Translations under genes and position numbers: made by a program | Origin: Nostoc sp. NIES-3756 | Lineage (GTDB): Bacteria; Cyanobacteriota; Cyanobacteriia; Cyanobacteriales; Nostocaceae | Direction: 5' to 3' | DNA length: 64,000 nt | NCBI RefSeq assembly: GCF_001548375.1 | Contig: NZ_AP017295.1 | Location: forward strand, 4,622,501-4,686,500 | Part shown: piece by piece, positions 1 through 9,209 of the stretch | Numbering within the stretch: the first letter of the stretch is position 1 | How the letters are laid out: the number at the start of each line of letters is the position of its first letter | Notes under the pieces: generated by a model | Databases searched by the model: none | Told to the model about the DNA's origin: nothing | Seen by the model: only the letters and a program-made list of their open reading frames with translations

Positions 1-866
1 TTGATAATATCGTTGAGTGTGCGATCGCGCAAGCGCACATCTTCCACAGCAAACGCTGGATAACTAATAATACTCAACAATGCCGCATCAATTTCTTTGG
101 ATGCAGATTCTCTTGGTAATAAAGATTCTAAAGTACTACGAGCGCGAGCAATTTCATCTGGCAGAACGTGAATTACTGATGCTTGACTACCCCACACCCC
201 AAATAAATCCAGTTCGTTCATCGCTTCTAAAGCAGCCTTAGCCATCCCCACCGAACTGGCGTTTAACTCCACATTACCATGATTGATTTTATTTCCCCGT
301 TCCCAAATCCCATAATCGGGGGTACGATAAGCCCGACCAATGTAGTAAACCAAATTCTGGACAAAGTTTACTTCATCGATGGTGTAAATAATCTGCAATC
401 CCGAAGCTGTCATTTGTGCCAGGATCAATAAAAATATAGATGTGGCATCTAATTGTAAATGTCCCCATTCATCATCACCAACGACAATATCACCCGTAGC
501 CGTGTTGTATTTGGCGTGTAACCCATCTAAGGGTGACTGAGTTTCTTTAAAGCGTTCTACTTTGTGCGCCTGACGCATCATTGCAAACAGCAACCCACGC
601 ATCAGCTTGATGACACTGTGTTCTAACTCGTAGGTGCGTCCTTTATCTTCATCTACCTTGCGGTAAGCCAGCGCTAAACCCCAAACAGCCAAAATGCTGT
701 AAACATTATCTCTCACCCAAGCATCTGTATAATCACCGTGGGCAGTGATGGCTGTACTCGCAGGTAGCAAACCAGTAATGGGACTTTGACGTGTCAAAAT
801 CACCGTTTTGATTTGCTGATAATAGTATTCCAGTCGAGTTTGTAGTTCGGTGGCTGTTTTCATCAT
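1..866 (-). CDS. GH15 / phosphorylase-kinase-like protein, N-terminal part
   Basis: An open frame runs from tandem ATGs at 866 and 863 off the left edge of the window, giving about 288 residues without a stop; the 3' end lies outside. The protein opens [19 protein letters not shown] and soon shows [13 protein letters not shown], then long helices of an (alpha/alpha)6 type. This matches the glycoside hydrolase 15 / phosphorylase-b-kinase alpha-like family common in cyanobacteria, whose exact substrate is usually unassigned. There is no signal peptide, so a cytoplasmic role in glycogen or glucan metabolism is an inference. No good ribosome binding site is visible before the ATGs. The codon choice and HIP1 sites look like core genome. 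Confidence 0.75.
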   Translation of the reverse strand, partial: MMKTATELQTRLEYYYQQIKTVILTRQSPITGLLPASTAITAHGDYTDAWVRDNVYSILAVWGLALAYRKVDEDKGRTYELEHSVIKLMRGLLFAMMRQAHKVERFKETQSPLDGLHAKYNTATGDIVVGDDEWGHLQLDATSIFLLILAQMTASGLQIIYTIDEVNFVQNLVYYIGRAYRTPDYGIWERGNKINHGNVELNASSVGMAKAALEAMNELDLFGVWGSQASVIHVLPDEIARARSTLESLLPRESASKEIDAALLSIISYPAFAVEDVRLRDRTLNDII

Positions 867-1129
867 CTTGTTAAACGCAGCTTGCGGAGTTACCCTGTGG
901 CTGTGGTATCAATTGTATAAGCCAAGCCAAAGTGTAGGCGATGGTATTACAGCTGAGGGTGGTGAGGATTTATTATTATCTCGTATTCGTGACCATTTAG
1001 TTACATGATTGTTAACGAATGATTACGAAAGTCAACATTGAGGGTGGGAAAGTTGAATTAATTAACCGCAGAGGCTTAGAGATAATAGAGGAAATCTTAG
1101 ACTGCAAACTCTGCTTACTGTGGTGAAAT

Positions 1130-1372
1130 ATGAATGCTCACAAGATAGAAATCGTTTTAACTGAGGATGGAACTCTAACGCTACAGGGCTTACCCTTTCA
1201 TGCTGGGGATACGGTGGAAGTAATTATTCTGGAAACTAAAACTCCACAACACCAAGCCCAAAATTTACCTCAATCAAAGATAAATCCTTATCCTTTACAC
1301 AACACACAACCATACCGTTATGATGACCCTACAGAACCTGTCGCTTTAGAAGACTGGGAAGTTCTGCAATGA
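1130..1372 (+). CDS. Probable antitoxin of a PIN-toxin pair
   Basis: An 80-residue protein whose first 35 residues look like a short beta-rich DNA-binding or swapped-hairpin fold (IEIVLTEDGTLTLQGLPF, then GDTVEVIIL), followed by a polar tail (DDPTEPVALEDWEVLQ). That tail is the kind of extended segment that wraps a PIN toxin. Its stop overlaps the start of the PIN gene in ATGA (1369-1372), so the two are translationally coupled. The role as antitoxin and autorepressor is inferred from size and position; the family was not recognised with certainty. Confidence 0.65.
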   Translation: MNAHKIEIVLTEDGTLTLQGLPFHAGDTVEVIILETKTPQHQAQNLPQSKINPYPLHNTQPYRYDDPTEPVALEDWEVLQ

Positions 1373-1758
1373 TTGTACTTGATACTCATATTTGGGTTTG
1401 GTGGGTTCAGAATGATTCACGATTGACCAAACAACAGCGACAATGGTTACAAGATTACGAGTCTGACGGTTTAGGAATCAGCATTCTTTCTTGTTGGGAA
1501 GTAGCGAAGTTAGTAGAAAAAAATAGGCTAATTTTACCTTTGGCTATTGATAAATGGCTAGAAGTTGCTTTAGCTTATCCTGGTGTACAACTATTAAATT
1601 TATCTTTACCTATAGTAATTGATTCAACTCAATTAACTGGCTTCCATAGCGATCCGTTTGATCAACTTATTGTAGCTACAGCCAGGTTCTACAATTGTCC
1701 TTTATTAACTATGGATGCAAAAATTCTTAACTATCCTGATGTGCAAACCCTTAAATAG
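1369..1758 (+). CDS. PIN-domain toxin, VapC type
   Basis: A 129-residue single PIN domain. The usual acidic active-site residues are visible: D5 in MIVLDTH, E44 in SCWEVAKL, D95 and D98 in HSDPFDQLIVATA, and D116 in TMDAKI. They would bind Mg2+ or Mn2+ for RNA cleavage, as in VapC enzymes that cut tRNA or rRNA. The start overlaps the upstream antitoxin gene by 4 bp. The target RNA cannot be told from sequence. All catalytic residues are present, so it is likely functional. A HIP1-like site follows shortly after the stop. Confidence 0.85.
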   Translation: MIVLDTHIWVWWVQNDSRLTKQQRQWLQDYESDGLGISILSCWEVAKLVEKNRLILPLAIDKWLEVALAYPGVQLLNLSLPIVIDSTQLTGFHSDPFDQLIVATARFYNCPLLTMDAKILNYPDVQTLK

Positions 1759-1881
1759 AGATATTCTCCTGAGATGGTAGGTGAAGTGTTACCTTGATGG
1801 GGCGATCGCATCTAAAAAATGTCACCCATTTCTAAAACTAAATAAATCATTGAGTATTTATGCAACCCCTAAAGGACATCT

Positions 1882-2889
1882 ATGAAGGCTTACGAAATTG
1901 CCAGTGGTAAAGGAATTGATGCACTAAAGTTATGCGATCGCTCCCAACCGCAACCAGGCGCAGGACAAGTTCTGGTGCAGGTAAGGGCAAATTCTCTGAA
2001 TTACCGGGATTTACTTGTGGTTGAAGGTGCTTACGGTTCTGCACAGTATCCCCTGATTCCTCTGTCTGATGGTGCTGGGGATGTGGTGGCGGTAGGTGAG
2101 GGGGTGACGAGGGTAAAAGTAGGCGATCGCGTCGCTGCTATCTTTTTCCAAGATTGGATTTCTGGGATTTTAACTAGGGAAAAAATGAAATCTGATCTCG
2201 GCGGTGGGATTGATGGGATGCTAGCGGAGTATGTTGTCCTTAATCAAGAAGGTTTGGTAATATTACCGGATCATCTATCCTATGCAGATGGTGCTACTTT
2301 ACCCTGTGCAGCAGTCACAGCTTGGCATAGTTTGGTAACAAAGGGCAATATCAGCGCAGATGATACTGTCTTGTTACTGGGTACTGGTGGCGTTTCTATA
2401 TTTGCGCTGCAATTTGCCAAAATTTATGGCGCGAGAGTGATTATCACTTCTGGTAGTGATGAGAAATTGGCACAGGCAACAAAGCTAGGTGCAGACGAGA
2501 CAATTAATTACAAGACAACACCTGATTGGGAAAAGAAAGTTTATGAATTAACTGGACGCACAGGTGTAGATCATGTGGTAGAAGTAGGCGGTGCAGGAAC
2601 TTTACCAAAATCACTACAAGCCATTCGTATAGGCGGACGTGTAAGTTTGATTGGTGTGCTATCTGGTAGAGGTAATACGATTGATCCTATGCCGATACTG
2701 TTTAAAAGTTTAACCGTACAAGGAATTTATGTCGGCAGTCGAGAAATGTTTGAGGCGATGAATCAAGTCATATCTCAACATCAACTCCAACCTATCATCG
2801 ACCGAGTTTTCCCTTTTACCGAAGCCCCAGCCGCCTATCACTACCTCAAAAGTGGCGCTCACTTTGGTAAAGTAGTCATTAGTCATTAG
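1882..2889 (+). CDS. Zinc-less MDR alcohol dehydrogenase / quinone oxidoreductase-like
   Basis: A 335-residue medium-chain dehydrogenase/reductase. The N-terminal GroES-like part contains NYRDLLVVEGAYG and the proline-rich turn before DGAGDVVAVGEGV; Asn stands where zinc-dependent members have the catalytic Cys, so it is probably a zinc-independent enoyl- or quinone-reductase-like enzyme. The Rossmann part has LLLGTGGVSIFALQFAK followed by ITSGSDEK, which favours NADP(H). The substrate is unknown. The last residues (VISH) and the stop codon are encoded by TTAGTCA heptamers, so the 3' end runs into a repeat. It stands alone between the toxin pair and a convergent ATP-grasp gene. Confidence 0.85.
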   Translation: MKAYEIASGKGIDALKLCDRSQPQPGAGQVLVQVRANSLNYRDLLVVEGAYGSAQYPLIPLSDGAGDVVAVGEGVTRVKVGDRVAAIFFQDWISGILTREKMKSDLGGGIDGMLAEYVVLNQEGLVILPDHLSYADGATLPCAAVTAWHSLVTKGNISADDTVLLLGTGGVSIFALQFAKIYGARVIITSGSDEKLAQATKLGADETINYKTTPDWEKKVYELTGRTGVDHVVEVGGAGTLPKSLQAIRIGGRVSLIGVLSGRGNTIDPMPILFKSLTVQGIYVGSREMFEAMNQVISQHQLQPIIDRVFPFTEAPAAYHYLKSGAHFGKVVISH

Positions 2890-3030
2890 TCCATAGTCCA
2901 CAGTCCACAGTCAAAAAGCAGAATAGGCTAGAGAGAGGATTTTTCCCACTGCCCCCTGCACCTTTCTCTCCCTCATCTCCCCCCACTTCCTCATCTCCCC
3001 TACTCCCTACTCCCTACTCCCTACTCCCCA
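2877..3030. repeat. Heptamer repeats plus pyrimidine-rich tandem repeats
   Basis: Copies of TTAGTCA and related units (CCATAGT, CCACAGT) run from the end of the dehydrogenase to about 2912. Then a C/T-rich stretch ends in four copies of TACTCCC (about 3000-3028). Both are typical intergenic repeats of heterocystous cyanobacteria. They fill the gap between two convergent genes. Confidence 0.8.
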
Positions 3031-3037
3031 AGGCTTT

Positions 3038-4039
3038 CTAATTCTCTCCATTACAACCAACTTCTAAAGCTTTTAAAACTTTCAAATATAAATCTTCTAC
3101 TTTCTGGGCTTGAGCATCGCCAAGGGAAGCATAATAATCTAAGCCAGGGGCGCTATTAACTTCGATAATTACATAATCTGTCATGGGTCTTGTGATATCT
3201 GAAGTTATAATATCCAAGCCTATTAATCTTAGTCCCATATCTTTGGCAATATTGAAAGCCAATTTCTTAAAGTCAGGATGGATACTCTCGGTAAAATCTA
3301 TACCTTCGCCACCATTTGACAAATTAGCATTATCTAAAAGATAAATAATCTTCCCATTAGGTACAATACTCTCCCAATTAAGTTTTTGTTTTTGTAATTT
3401 TTGTTTGATTCGCAAATCATCTAAATCTATTACTTTTTTACCAAAGTTGTCAAAAAAGACTCTTTGCTTATATTGTATTAGCTCTAAAATATTAGATTTT
3501 CCATCACCTGTTATAGATAAAGGTAGCCTCTGATATACTGCTATAATTTCGTTATCTATAACAACTATTCTATAATCTTTGCCAGGATGAAATCTTTCTA
3601 CTATTAGACCCGGACTAATCTTAAATATCTTTTTTGCTATTTGATAATATTGGGTTTTATTATGAATTTTAGCGACTAGCTTACCTTGACTAAGATTGAT
3701 TGGTTTGATAAATACAGGAAATCCTAAACTCTTGGCGTACTCAAACCCTGCATCAATATTTCTAGAGTCACCTACTTTTTCACATATCTTATCATTAAAA
3801 AATGTTTCGCCTTCTGTAACACGATAGCCAAAATGCTTGAGGAAAAATTTAGAATAACCTTTATCTTTTGCTATCTCTGAAGAACCTAAACCATTGATAT
3901 TAAATTTTGACCTAGTGAAGAAAACTTTCTTGCCATTTTTAAATGTAATATGTCCAACTAACTCATATTCCGGTTCTATGACGACAATTGCACCAATTTG
4001 AGGCGCAATTTTTTTGATTATTGATGTTACTAAGGGCAT
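3038..4039 (-). CDS. ATP-grasp ligase, cyanophycin-synthetase-like
   Basis: A 333-residue protein with a central and C-terminal ATP-grasp fold. The nucleotide-binding strand reads GFPVFIKPINLSQGKLVAKI, followed by GLIVERFHPGKDYRIVVI. The metal and ATP site near the C-terminus is DYVIIEVNSAPGLDYY, and NLSNGGEGIDFTESIHPD resembles the matching segment of cyanophycin synthetase. It lacks the Mur-ligase half of that enzyme and is much shorter. Such proteins join a carboxylate to an amine or thiol using ATP; the substrates here are unknown. No partner gene lies beside it. The DNA is more AT-rich and has fewer HIP1 sites than its neighbours, which may indicate transfer. Confidence 0.8.
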   Translation of the reverse strand: MPLVTSIIKKIAPQIGAIVVIEPEYELVGHITFKNGKKVFFTRSKFNINGLGSSEIAKDKGYSKFFLKHFGYRVTEGETFFNDKICEKVGDSRNIDAGFEYAKSLGFPVFIKPINLSQGKLVAKIHNKTQYYQIAKKIFKISPGLIVERFHPGKDYRIVVIDNEIIAVYQRLPLSITGDGKSNILELIQYKQRVFFDNFGKKVIDLDDLRIKQKLQKQKLNWESIVPNGKIIYLLDNANLSNGGEGIDFTESIHPDFKKLAFNIAKDMGLRLIGLDIITSDITRPMTDYVIIEVNSAPGLDYYASLGDAQAQKVEDLYLKVLKALEVGCNGEN

Positions 4040-4607
4040 TTTTTGAACAAAAAGTATAATTTAATGCAGAAATTTTAACTAACCTCTAAAAATTGGTCAA
4101 GCAAAAAACAAATCTGCTGTTAAATAAATGATTTTTCTTAAACTCACTTAAAAGTTTATATCAAATTGTCTATAAATATTAAATAAATCAAAGTATAATC
4201 AGCTACTCAATTAATGAAGAAACGTTACAAAATAATGTTGTAGTTATTTTTAATACAAACTTTATTTAAAACATACTAATACTTGGAATAATTAACAAAT
4301 TTTATACCATAGGGTAATACTTACTTAACTAAACTTGATTTTAAGTGTAAAGCTTCTTTTCAATGGTTGAGGTTGCTTTTAACCTCGTAATCATGTCACT
4401 GCTGATACAGTTTAATGTATTACTAACGGGATAAATCAGACTTAGAGAAAATATGTGTTTTTAGTTCAGTCTAAAATGTATCACTCGGTGTTGACAATTT
4501 TTAAATAATCGAATACCAAGGTGGCAGATCATAAAAAAAGCGCTAGTAAATTTCTGAGCAGATATTTACTAACACCTTTACTGAAACTTTATACGGTTAA
4601 GACAATC
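4040..4607. other. Gene-free AT-rich region
   Basis: About 570 bp between divergent genes. TTGACA at about 4492 with a poor -10 candidate 17 bp later could be the promoter of the small gene at 4608. No structured RNA or coding remnant was seen. Confidence 0.4.
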
Positions 4608-4844
4608 ATGCCACAAAATACAGAAATCGCAGCAACCAATTCCGAAACTCAGCCAATTGCTTACAAACAACGTTTAAATTCATGGGCGATCGCGCGTTTA
4701 CTTCCTGATACACAACGTGAGATTGTAGCTCGTTTTCGCAGCCGTTCTGATGCTGATGGTTATATGCAGCATCTAAGTCAAGTAATCCCAAATGCTTCTT
4801 TTATGGTTGTTTTTGACTGCCAACGTGAAGCTGCTGCTATTTAA
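4608..4844 (+). CDS. Small conserved-looking cyanobacterial protein, unknown function
   Basis: A 78-residue protein from the ATG at 4608. A longer frame opens with GTG at 4521 (107 residues), but the extra part is basic and AT-rich. The core reads WAIARLLPDTQREIVARFRS, then a segment ending ASFMVVFD, a compact alpha/beta pattern. I recall similar small proteins in filamentous cyanobacteria but cannot assign a function. It is monocistronic and is followed by a gap before the convergent ABC permease gene. No signal peptide or membrane segment is seen. Confidence 0.6.
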   Translation: MPQNTEIAATNSETQPIAYKQRLNSWAIARLLPDTQREIVARFRSRSDADGYMQHLSQVIPNASFMVVFDCQREAAAI

Positions 4845-4990
4845 GTTTTGAGTTATGGCTGAGGGTTAAGGGGTAGTAAGGGTGTAGGAGAAAGTAGTGA
4901 ATTTAATTTAATTACGTATTATAAATTTTCACCTCTAACCCTCAAGCTGTATATTGACATCAATTTAAAATCAATAACATTTGGTATTTT

Positions 4991-5875
4991 CTACATTTCT
5001 CCGGGGAGAGGTCGCCAGCGTAAAACATAACTTTCCAAAAGGCGGACACCCCAATCGAGTAACACGCTAATGAATGCCAGGACTACTAATATCGCCCAGG
5101 CTTTATCAACATTCAAAGTTCCCTGTGCGGCCATTAACAAATAACCTAAACCTTGAGTTGAGCCAATATACTCAGCGACAAGCGCACCGACTAAAGCCAT
5201 ACCTAAACTTGTGCGAATCCCGGCAATTACCCAACTGAGAACCGAAGGTAGTACAACTATCCGCAACAGTTGCCAGCGATTAGCACCCATGACTTGAAAA
5301 GCTGAGACTAACTCACGATCAATGTTTTGCAGTCCCTGATAAGTTGTAAAAAAGATGGGGAAAAAGGCGGCTAAAGCTGCTAGCAAGACTTTGGAAAGTA
5401 AGCCAATCCCAAACCAGACGAGGAAAAAGGGCGCTAAAGCTATTCTGGGTAGAGAGTTAAACACCTGGACGTAAGGAAGCGTTATCCGGGCGCTACGTGG
5501 AGAATAAGCCAGTACAATTCCCAACGCAACACCCCCAGTTACTGCCAGAGCTAGTCCGCTCATAGCTTCTTGAAATGTGACAAAGATATGCTGGAAAATA
5601 GCACCACTAGAGAATAAATCGCCTACTTCTCGAGCGATCGCACTTGGTTTACCCACAAGCGCAGGTTCGATAAACGGCGAAACCTCAAATGCTCCTGTAC
5701 CAATTTCCCACACAAGCAAAATCACAACAAGCGGGGTTAGTTGTATTGCTAGTTGCGATATCCGTTGCCCCCAGGTAATTTTTGTAGAGTTAGAACGTGA
5801 AGGGTTCGTCTTACTCTGAGTAGAAGATAGCGCAGATTGCCCAACGGTTAAGGTTTTGTTGCGGATCGTTCTCAT
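4991..5875 (-). CDS. ABC transporter permease, SsuC/TauC/NrtB family
   Basis: An integral membrane permease of about 294 residues with roughly six hydrophobic segments. The EAA loop that docks the ATPase reads FQVMGANRWQLLRIVVLPS, followed by a GIRTSLGMAL segment. This is the family importing nitrate, sulfonates, taurine or bicarbonate; the substrate is not readable. I chose the ATG at 5875, 11 bp after the ATPase stop. An upstream in-frame codon at 5953 would overlap the ATPase by 67 bp. It is the last gene of a four-gene minus-strand cluster (two binding proteins, ATPase, permease). Confidence 0.85.
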   Translation of the reverse strand: MRTIRNKTLTVGQSALSSTQSKTNPSRSNSTKITWGQRISQLAIQLTPLVVILLVWEIGTGAFEVSPFIEPALVGKPSAIAREVGDLFSSGAIFQHIFVTFQEAMSGLALAVTGGVALGIVLAYSPRSARITLPYVQVFNSLPRIALAPFFLVWFGIGLLSKVLLAALAAFFPIFFTTYQGLQNIDRELVSAFQVMGANRWQLLRIVVLPSVLSWVIAGIRTSLGMALVGALVAEYIGSTQGLGYLLMAAQGTLNVDKAWAILVVLAFISVLLDWGVRLLESYVLRWRPLPGEM

Positions 5876-5886
5876 GTTATTTGTAA

Positions 5887-6672
5887 TTAAGTTTGAAAGA
5901 GTGCGAATCCTCGGTCTTGCTGCTGTAGCACCTGTGTAGTCAATTCTGACCACATCTCACGCTGAATTTGTTGAAACCTGGGATCAGTACGAATGGCGAT
6001 CGCAGAACGTTCTTTAGGTAAATCAATGTTAAATTCCTTGACAATGCGACCAGGACGCGCACTTAGTAAAAAGACTCGACCAGAAAGGGCGATCGCTTCA
6101 TCCAAGTCATGAGTAACTAAAATAAAAGTGCATCCCGTATCACGCCACAATCGAAGAAATTCATCTTGTAAAAGGGCGCGAGTTTGAGCATCAAGGCTAC
6201 TCAGAGGCTCATCAAGTAAAACCACATCAGGTTCATAAATCAACGTCCGAATCAGCAATACACGTTGCTGCATCCCCCCAGACAGTTCTCTAGGGAAGCT
6301 ATTTTCAAAACCGTATAAGCCATACTTTTCCAACAGCGCCAAAGCCTTCCGTCGTCCTTCAGTTCGCGGTACACCACGAATTTCCAAAGGTGCAGTAACG
6401 TTATCTAGCACCGTGCGCCAGGGTAGCAAAGTCTGCTTTTGAAACAGATAACCAATTTGTTTGATACCACTAGTATTAAAAGTACCCTCTACATTTGTCC
6501 CAGGACTAATTAATCCTGCAATTACATTGAGTAAAGTACTCTTACCACAACCACTAGGGCCAATTAACGAAACAAATTCACCTGCATTAATCGTCAAACT
6601 GACATTTTGCAATGCCTCAATTCGCTTATTCTTACTCCAATAGGAAATGGAGAGATTTTGAGTTTCAATCAT
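5887..6672 (-). CDS. ABC transporter ATP-binding protein, SsuB/TauB/NrtD family
   Basis: About 261 residues from the ATG at 6672 (MIETQNLSISYW); an upstream in-frame start at 6732 would translate repeat-rich DNA and is unlikely. Walker A is GPSGCGKSTLL, the Q loop is in GYLFQKQTLLPW, the signature is LSGGMQQR, Walker B is VVLLDEPLSSLD, and the switch His is in LVTHDLDEA. QKQTLLPW is typical of the nitrate/sulfonate/taurine importers. It would drive the neighbouring permease. The gap to the binding-protein gene upstream is filled with CAACTGT heptamers. Confidence 0.9.
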   Translation of the reverse strand: MIETQNLSISYWSKNKRIEALQNVSLTINAGEFVSLIGPSGCGKSTLLNVIAGLISPGTNVEGTFNTSGIKQIGYLFQKQTLLPWRTVLDNVTAPLEIRGVPRTEGRRKALALLEKYGLYGFENSFPRELSGGMQQRVLLIRTLIYEPDVVLLDEPLSSLDAQTRALLQDEFLRLWRDTGCTFILVTHDLDEAIALSGRVFLLSARPGRIVKEFNIDLPKERSAIAIRTDPRFQQIQREMWSELTTQVLQQQDRGFALFQT

Positions 6673-6724
6673 AGGAATACGAGGGAGATGGGGGAAGCAG
6701 AGGAGCAGGGGAGAACTACTAACC

Positions 6725-6768
6725 ACTGACAACCGTCAACTGTCAACTGTCAACCATCAACTGACTAA
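6725..6768. repeat. STRR heptamer array (TCAACTG units)
   Basis: Five to six imperfect copies of TCAACTG/TCAACCA abut the stop codon of the Tat-type binding protein and separate it from the ATPase gene in the same operon. Confidence 0.75.
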
Positions 6769-7794
6769 CTACGCTCTCCGCCCAGCAAAGGTATCAAACA
6801 CCCCTTGAGAGTAAGGAACTATTCGCTTGATAATTCCGGTATCGAAAAATACTTTCTGGTCTGCGAGATAGGCAGTTTGGCTAATGGAGGAATTTCTCGG
6901 AACCGAGCGTTTGAGTTCGGTGCGCAGTCCGGTAAGAATAGCATCCAAGTTAGCTTTATCAAAACGTTTCTCCACCACTTTGAGGATTTTTTCTGGTGGA
7001 GTTTGGTGCATATATGTGAAAGTGCGATTGGCGGCCGCAACTAATCTTTTTACAGCTTCAGGCTTTTGAGAAGTAACACGTTCGTGACTGAGCCAAGCAC
7101 GAGTCATAGCTTGATTTGCACCAAAATATTTCTTATGTACACTTGGATCTAAGGCATTTAGTAGCTGAAAAACCGTGCCTTCCTTGAGTAGTTTATGCAG
7201 GTCGGGCGCACCAGCAATAGCTGCATCTATCTGACGGCTTTTGAGTAGCGCATAAGTAGAAGTATTTGTACCTTGAACATATTCGACATCTTTCTCTGTC
7301 AAACCATTTTGACGCAGGTATTTGACAAATACAGCCCAACTCCAAGTACCAATCTCACCAGCCGAAACTTTTTTACCTTTGAGGTCAGCCACATTCTTAA
7401 TTCGAGAGCGCAAATCTGAACGTACTACCAAGGAAGTATCAACAAGATTACGGCGATTAGCAACAACGTTTAAGGGAACTCCCCGGAGGCGCGAAAGATA
7501 AACGTGTAAGGGTGCTTGAGCAGTAAAATCAAGTTCCCCGGCAATTAAAGCATCTCGCATTCTTGAGCTACTTTGGAATGTAATTACCTCAGCACTTAAG
7601 CCAGCCGCATCAAAAAAACCTAAATCTTCAGGAATCCAAACATCAATGGAGTTAATGCCGCTTACTGCTCCTAATTTGACTTTAATAGTTCCCTGACTCG
7701 CAGCTGGTTGAGTCAAACTATCCCAACCCATCGTAGCTAGAGCGGTTGTTGCTGTGATGGAAGCATATTTTAAAAAGTCTCTACGTGTGTGCAT
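6769..7794 (-). CDS. Tat-exported ABC substrate-binding protein, SsuA/NrtA-like
   Basis: About 341 residues from the ATG at 7794 (MHTRRDFLKYASITA). The N-terminus is a clear twin-arginine signal, TRRDFLK followed by a hydrophobic stretch and a polar cleavage area. The mature part shows the NMT1/SsuA-like binding fold: an early GINSIDVWIPEDLGFF, then SSSRMRDALIAGELDFTAQAP and VADLKGKKVSAGEIGTWSW. It should sit in the periplasm and feed the permease/ATPase encoded downstream. Related proteins bind sulfonates, taurine, nitrate or thiamin precursors; the ligand is not evident. It follows the second binding-protein gene by 188 bp. Confidence 0.85.
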   Translation of the reverse strand: MHTRRDFLKYASITATTALATMGWDSLTQPAASQGTIKVKLGAVSGINSIDVWIPEDLGFFDAAGLSAEVITFQSSSRMRDALIAGELDFTAQAPLHVYLSRLRGVPLNVVANRRNLVDTSLVVRSDLRSRIKNVADLKGKKVSAGEIGTWSWAVFVKYLRQNGLTEKDVEYVQGTNTSTYALLKSRQIDAAIAGAPDLHKLLKEGTVFQLLNALDPSVHKKYFGANQAMTRAWLSHERVTSQKPEAVKRLVAAANRTFTYMHQTPPEKILKVVEKRFDKANLDAILTGLRTELKRSVPRNSSISQTAYLADQKVFFDTGIIKRIVPYSQGVFDTFAGRRA

Positions 7795-7982
7795 TGCCTT
7801 ATTCAACGAATTTATTCAAGTTAGAAAAAATAAGATTATTGGTGAGATGGTGCTGCAAGAGTTAGGTAATTACTTATTTGTGGGGTAAAGCTTTTTGCGA
7901 TCAATGTTTCTTTGGAAATGGTGTAAACGTGGGTTTGCCTTAATTGGATAAGCCCACGTTTGCATAGTTATTGATTACTTGC

Positions 7983-8918
7983 TTATTTGAGTGTGAGAAC
8001 TCGGTTATCAACAATCTGTTGGAAGGTGGCATCAGGCTCAATGAGTCCCCATTTCACCATCCAATCGTAGGTACGAGCGAAGTCTGTTTCTGAGTATGGT
8101 GCTGGGTCAGCGTAGCGCAAGCGGTTGCGGCGGAAGTCTGACGGTTCGAGGCGGACAATATCTTCAGACACGTCATTGATGAGGTATTGCGTGTAACGGA
8201 TGGGGTCTGCCTGTAAATCCTTCACAGCACGACGGACGGCTCTGTTAATAGCCTCGAAAGTTTCTGAATCTAGTTCGGGACTACCAATTTCTAGACCTAC
8301 ATAGTGAGCTTCAGCGATGATTTTGTAGCCAAGTTTTTCCGCCACTGTAATCCAAGGTTCCATCACTGCAACTGCATCAACTAAACCGTCACGCAAAGCT
8401 ACGAAGCGATTAAAGCGCTGACGTTCGCCACCTTCGATGTGTACTACTTTGATTTCTTCTGGACGCAAGAAACCTTCAAGGGTTTGGATGGCGATGTAAT
8501 GGGAGCCGTGGTGGAAGTTTACCCCAACAGGTACATTAGCCAAGTCTTGAGGGATATTGTAGGGAGCATCGGGACGGACAATAATTGCTTGACTGGCAAT
8601 GGCTGCACGTTTGGCTACCACCTGTCCACCACGGGAGCTATCGTATGTACGACGTACTTGTCCCCACTCGCAAGCGCGATAAAGAGTACTTTCGCCTTGC
8701 TCGAATAGTGAAGGGCCGCCAAAAGAACTAACAAGGCGATGATCTTCTATCAGTTTAATCGTGGGGGAGCGATCGCCATAATTACGCCCAACAAACTCAA
8801 TATCGAGTCCTTCTTCGGCAAAATAACCCTGATCACGAGCTACGTAGTACGGCAGAGAAAAGACTGTACCACTGATTTCATTCTTAACTTTCTTGAGTGT
8901 AGGGTTTGCGTTACTCAA
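7983..8918 (-). CDS. Substrate-binding-protein-like protein without signal peptide
   Basis: A 311-residue NMT1/SsuA-like binding fold (FSLPYYVARDQGYFAEEGLD near the start, later NVPVGVNFHHGSHYIAIQTL and DAVAVMEPWITVAEKLGYK). There is no hydrophobic leader or lipobox, so it looks cytoplasmic or uses another route. The start is TTG at 8918, supported by AAGGAG seven bases upstream. It heads the cluster and is transcribed towards the Tat-type binding protein, ATPase and permease. Options are a cytoplasmic ligand sensor, a moonlighting enzyme (yeast Thi5 shares this fold, but the Thi5 Cys motif is absent), or a protein that lost its leader. Family assignment is firm; function is open. Confidence 0.75.
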   Translation of the reverse strand: MSNANPTLKKVKNEISGTVFSLPYYVARDQGYFAEEGLDIEFVGRNYGDRSPTIKLIEDHRLVSSFGGPSLFEQGESTLYRACEWGQVRRTYDSSRGGQVVAKRAAIASQAIIVRPDAPYNIPQDLANVPVGVNFHHGSHYIAIQTLEGFLRPEEIKVVHIEGGERQRFNRFVALRDGLVDAVAVMEPWITVAEKLGYKIIAEAHYVGLEIGSPELDSETFEAINRAVRRAVKDLQADPIRYTQYLINDVSEDIVRLEPSDFRRNRLRYADPAPYSETDFARTYDWMVKWGLIEPDATFQQIVDNRVLTLK

Positions 8919-8925
8919 GGTATAT

Positions 8926-8931
8926 CTCCTT
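8926..8931 (-). promoter_or_regulatory. Strong Shine-Dalgarno deciding a TTG start
   Basis: AAGGAG on the minus strand, seven bases before the TTG at 8918. It supports the unusual start codon and so the absence of a signal peptide in that protein. Confidence 0.75.
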
Positions 8932-9209
8932 AATGGCAGGATGTGAATGCTATAAGCAAGCCTTATTCTCCTGTAAGTACACGTATTTAGTCAAGTTTTA
9001 ATATATTTGTTTATTTAAGTTGTAAATTTTTTTGTCTAGGTAGTTGACAATTAATAGTTAACTGGAATCATCCTGGAACTGAGTAACGCCAAAATTCTTC
9101 CTCAAGGTTGCTTCACAAGTACCCCAGGAAAGATGCCATGACTAGACGAATCAGTATCAAATATATCAGGTAAAAAAAGCGGCATCTTCCGAGAAGGGAA
9201 ACTGAGGAA

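Noticed and set aside
4521..4607. GTG start extending the small gene at 4608
   Set aside because: The added segment is basic and AT-rich; the ATG at 4608 gives a more compact protein.
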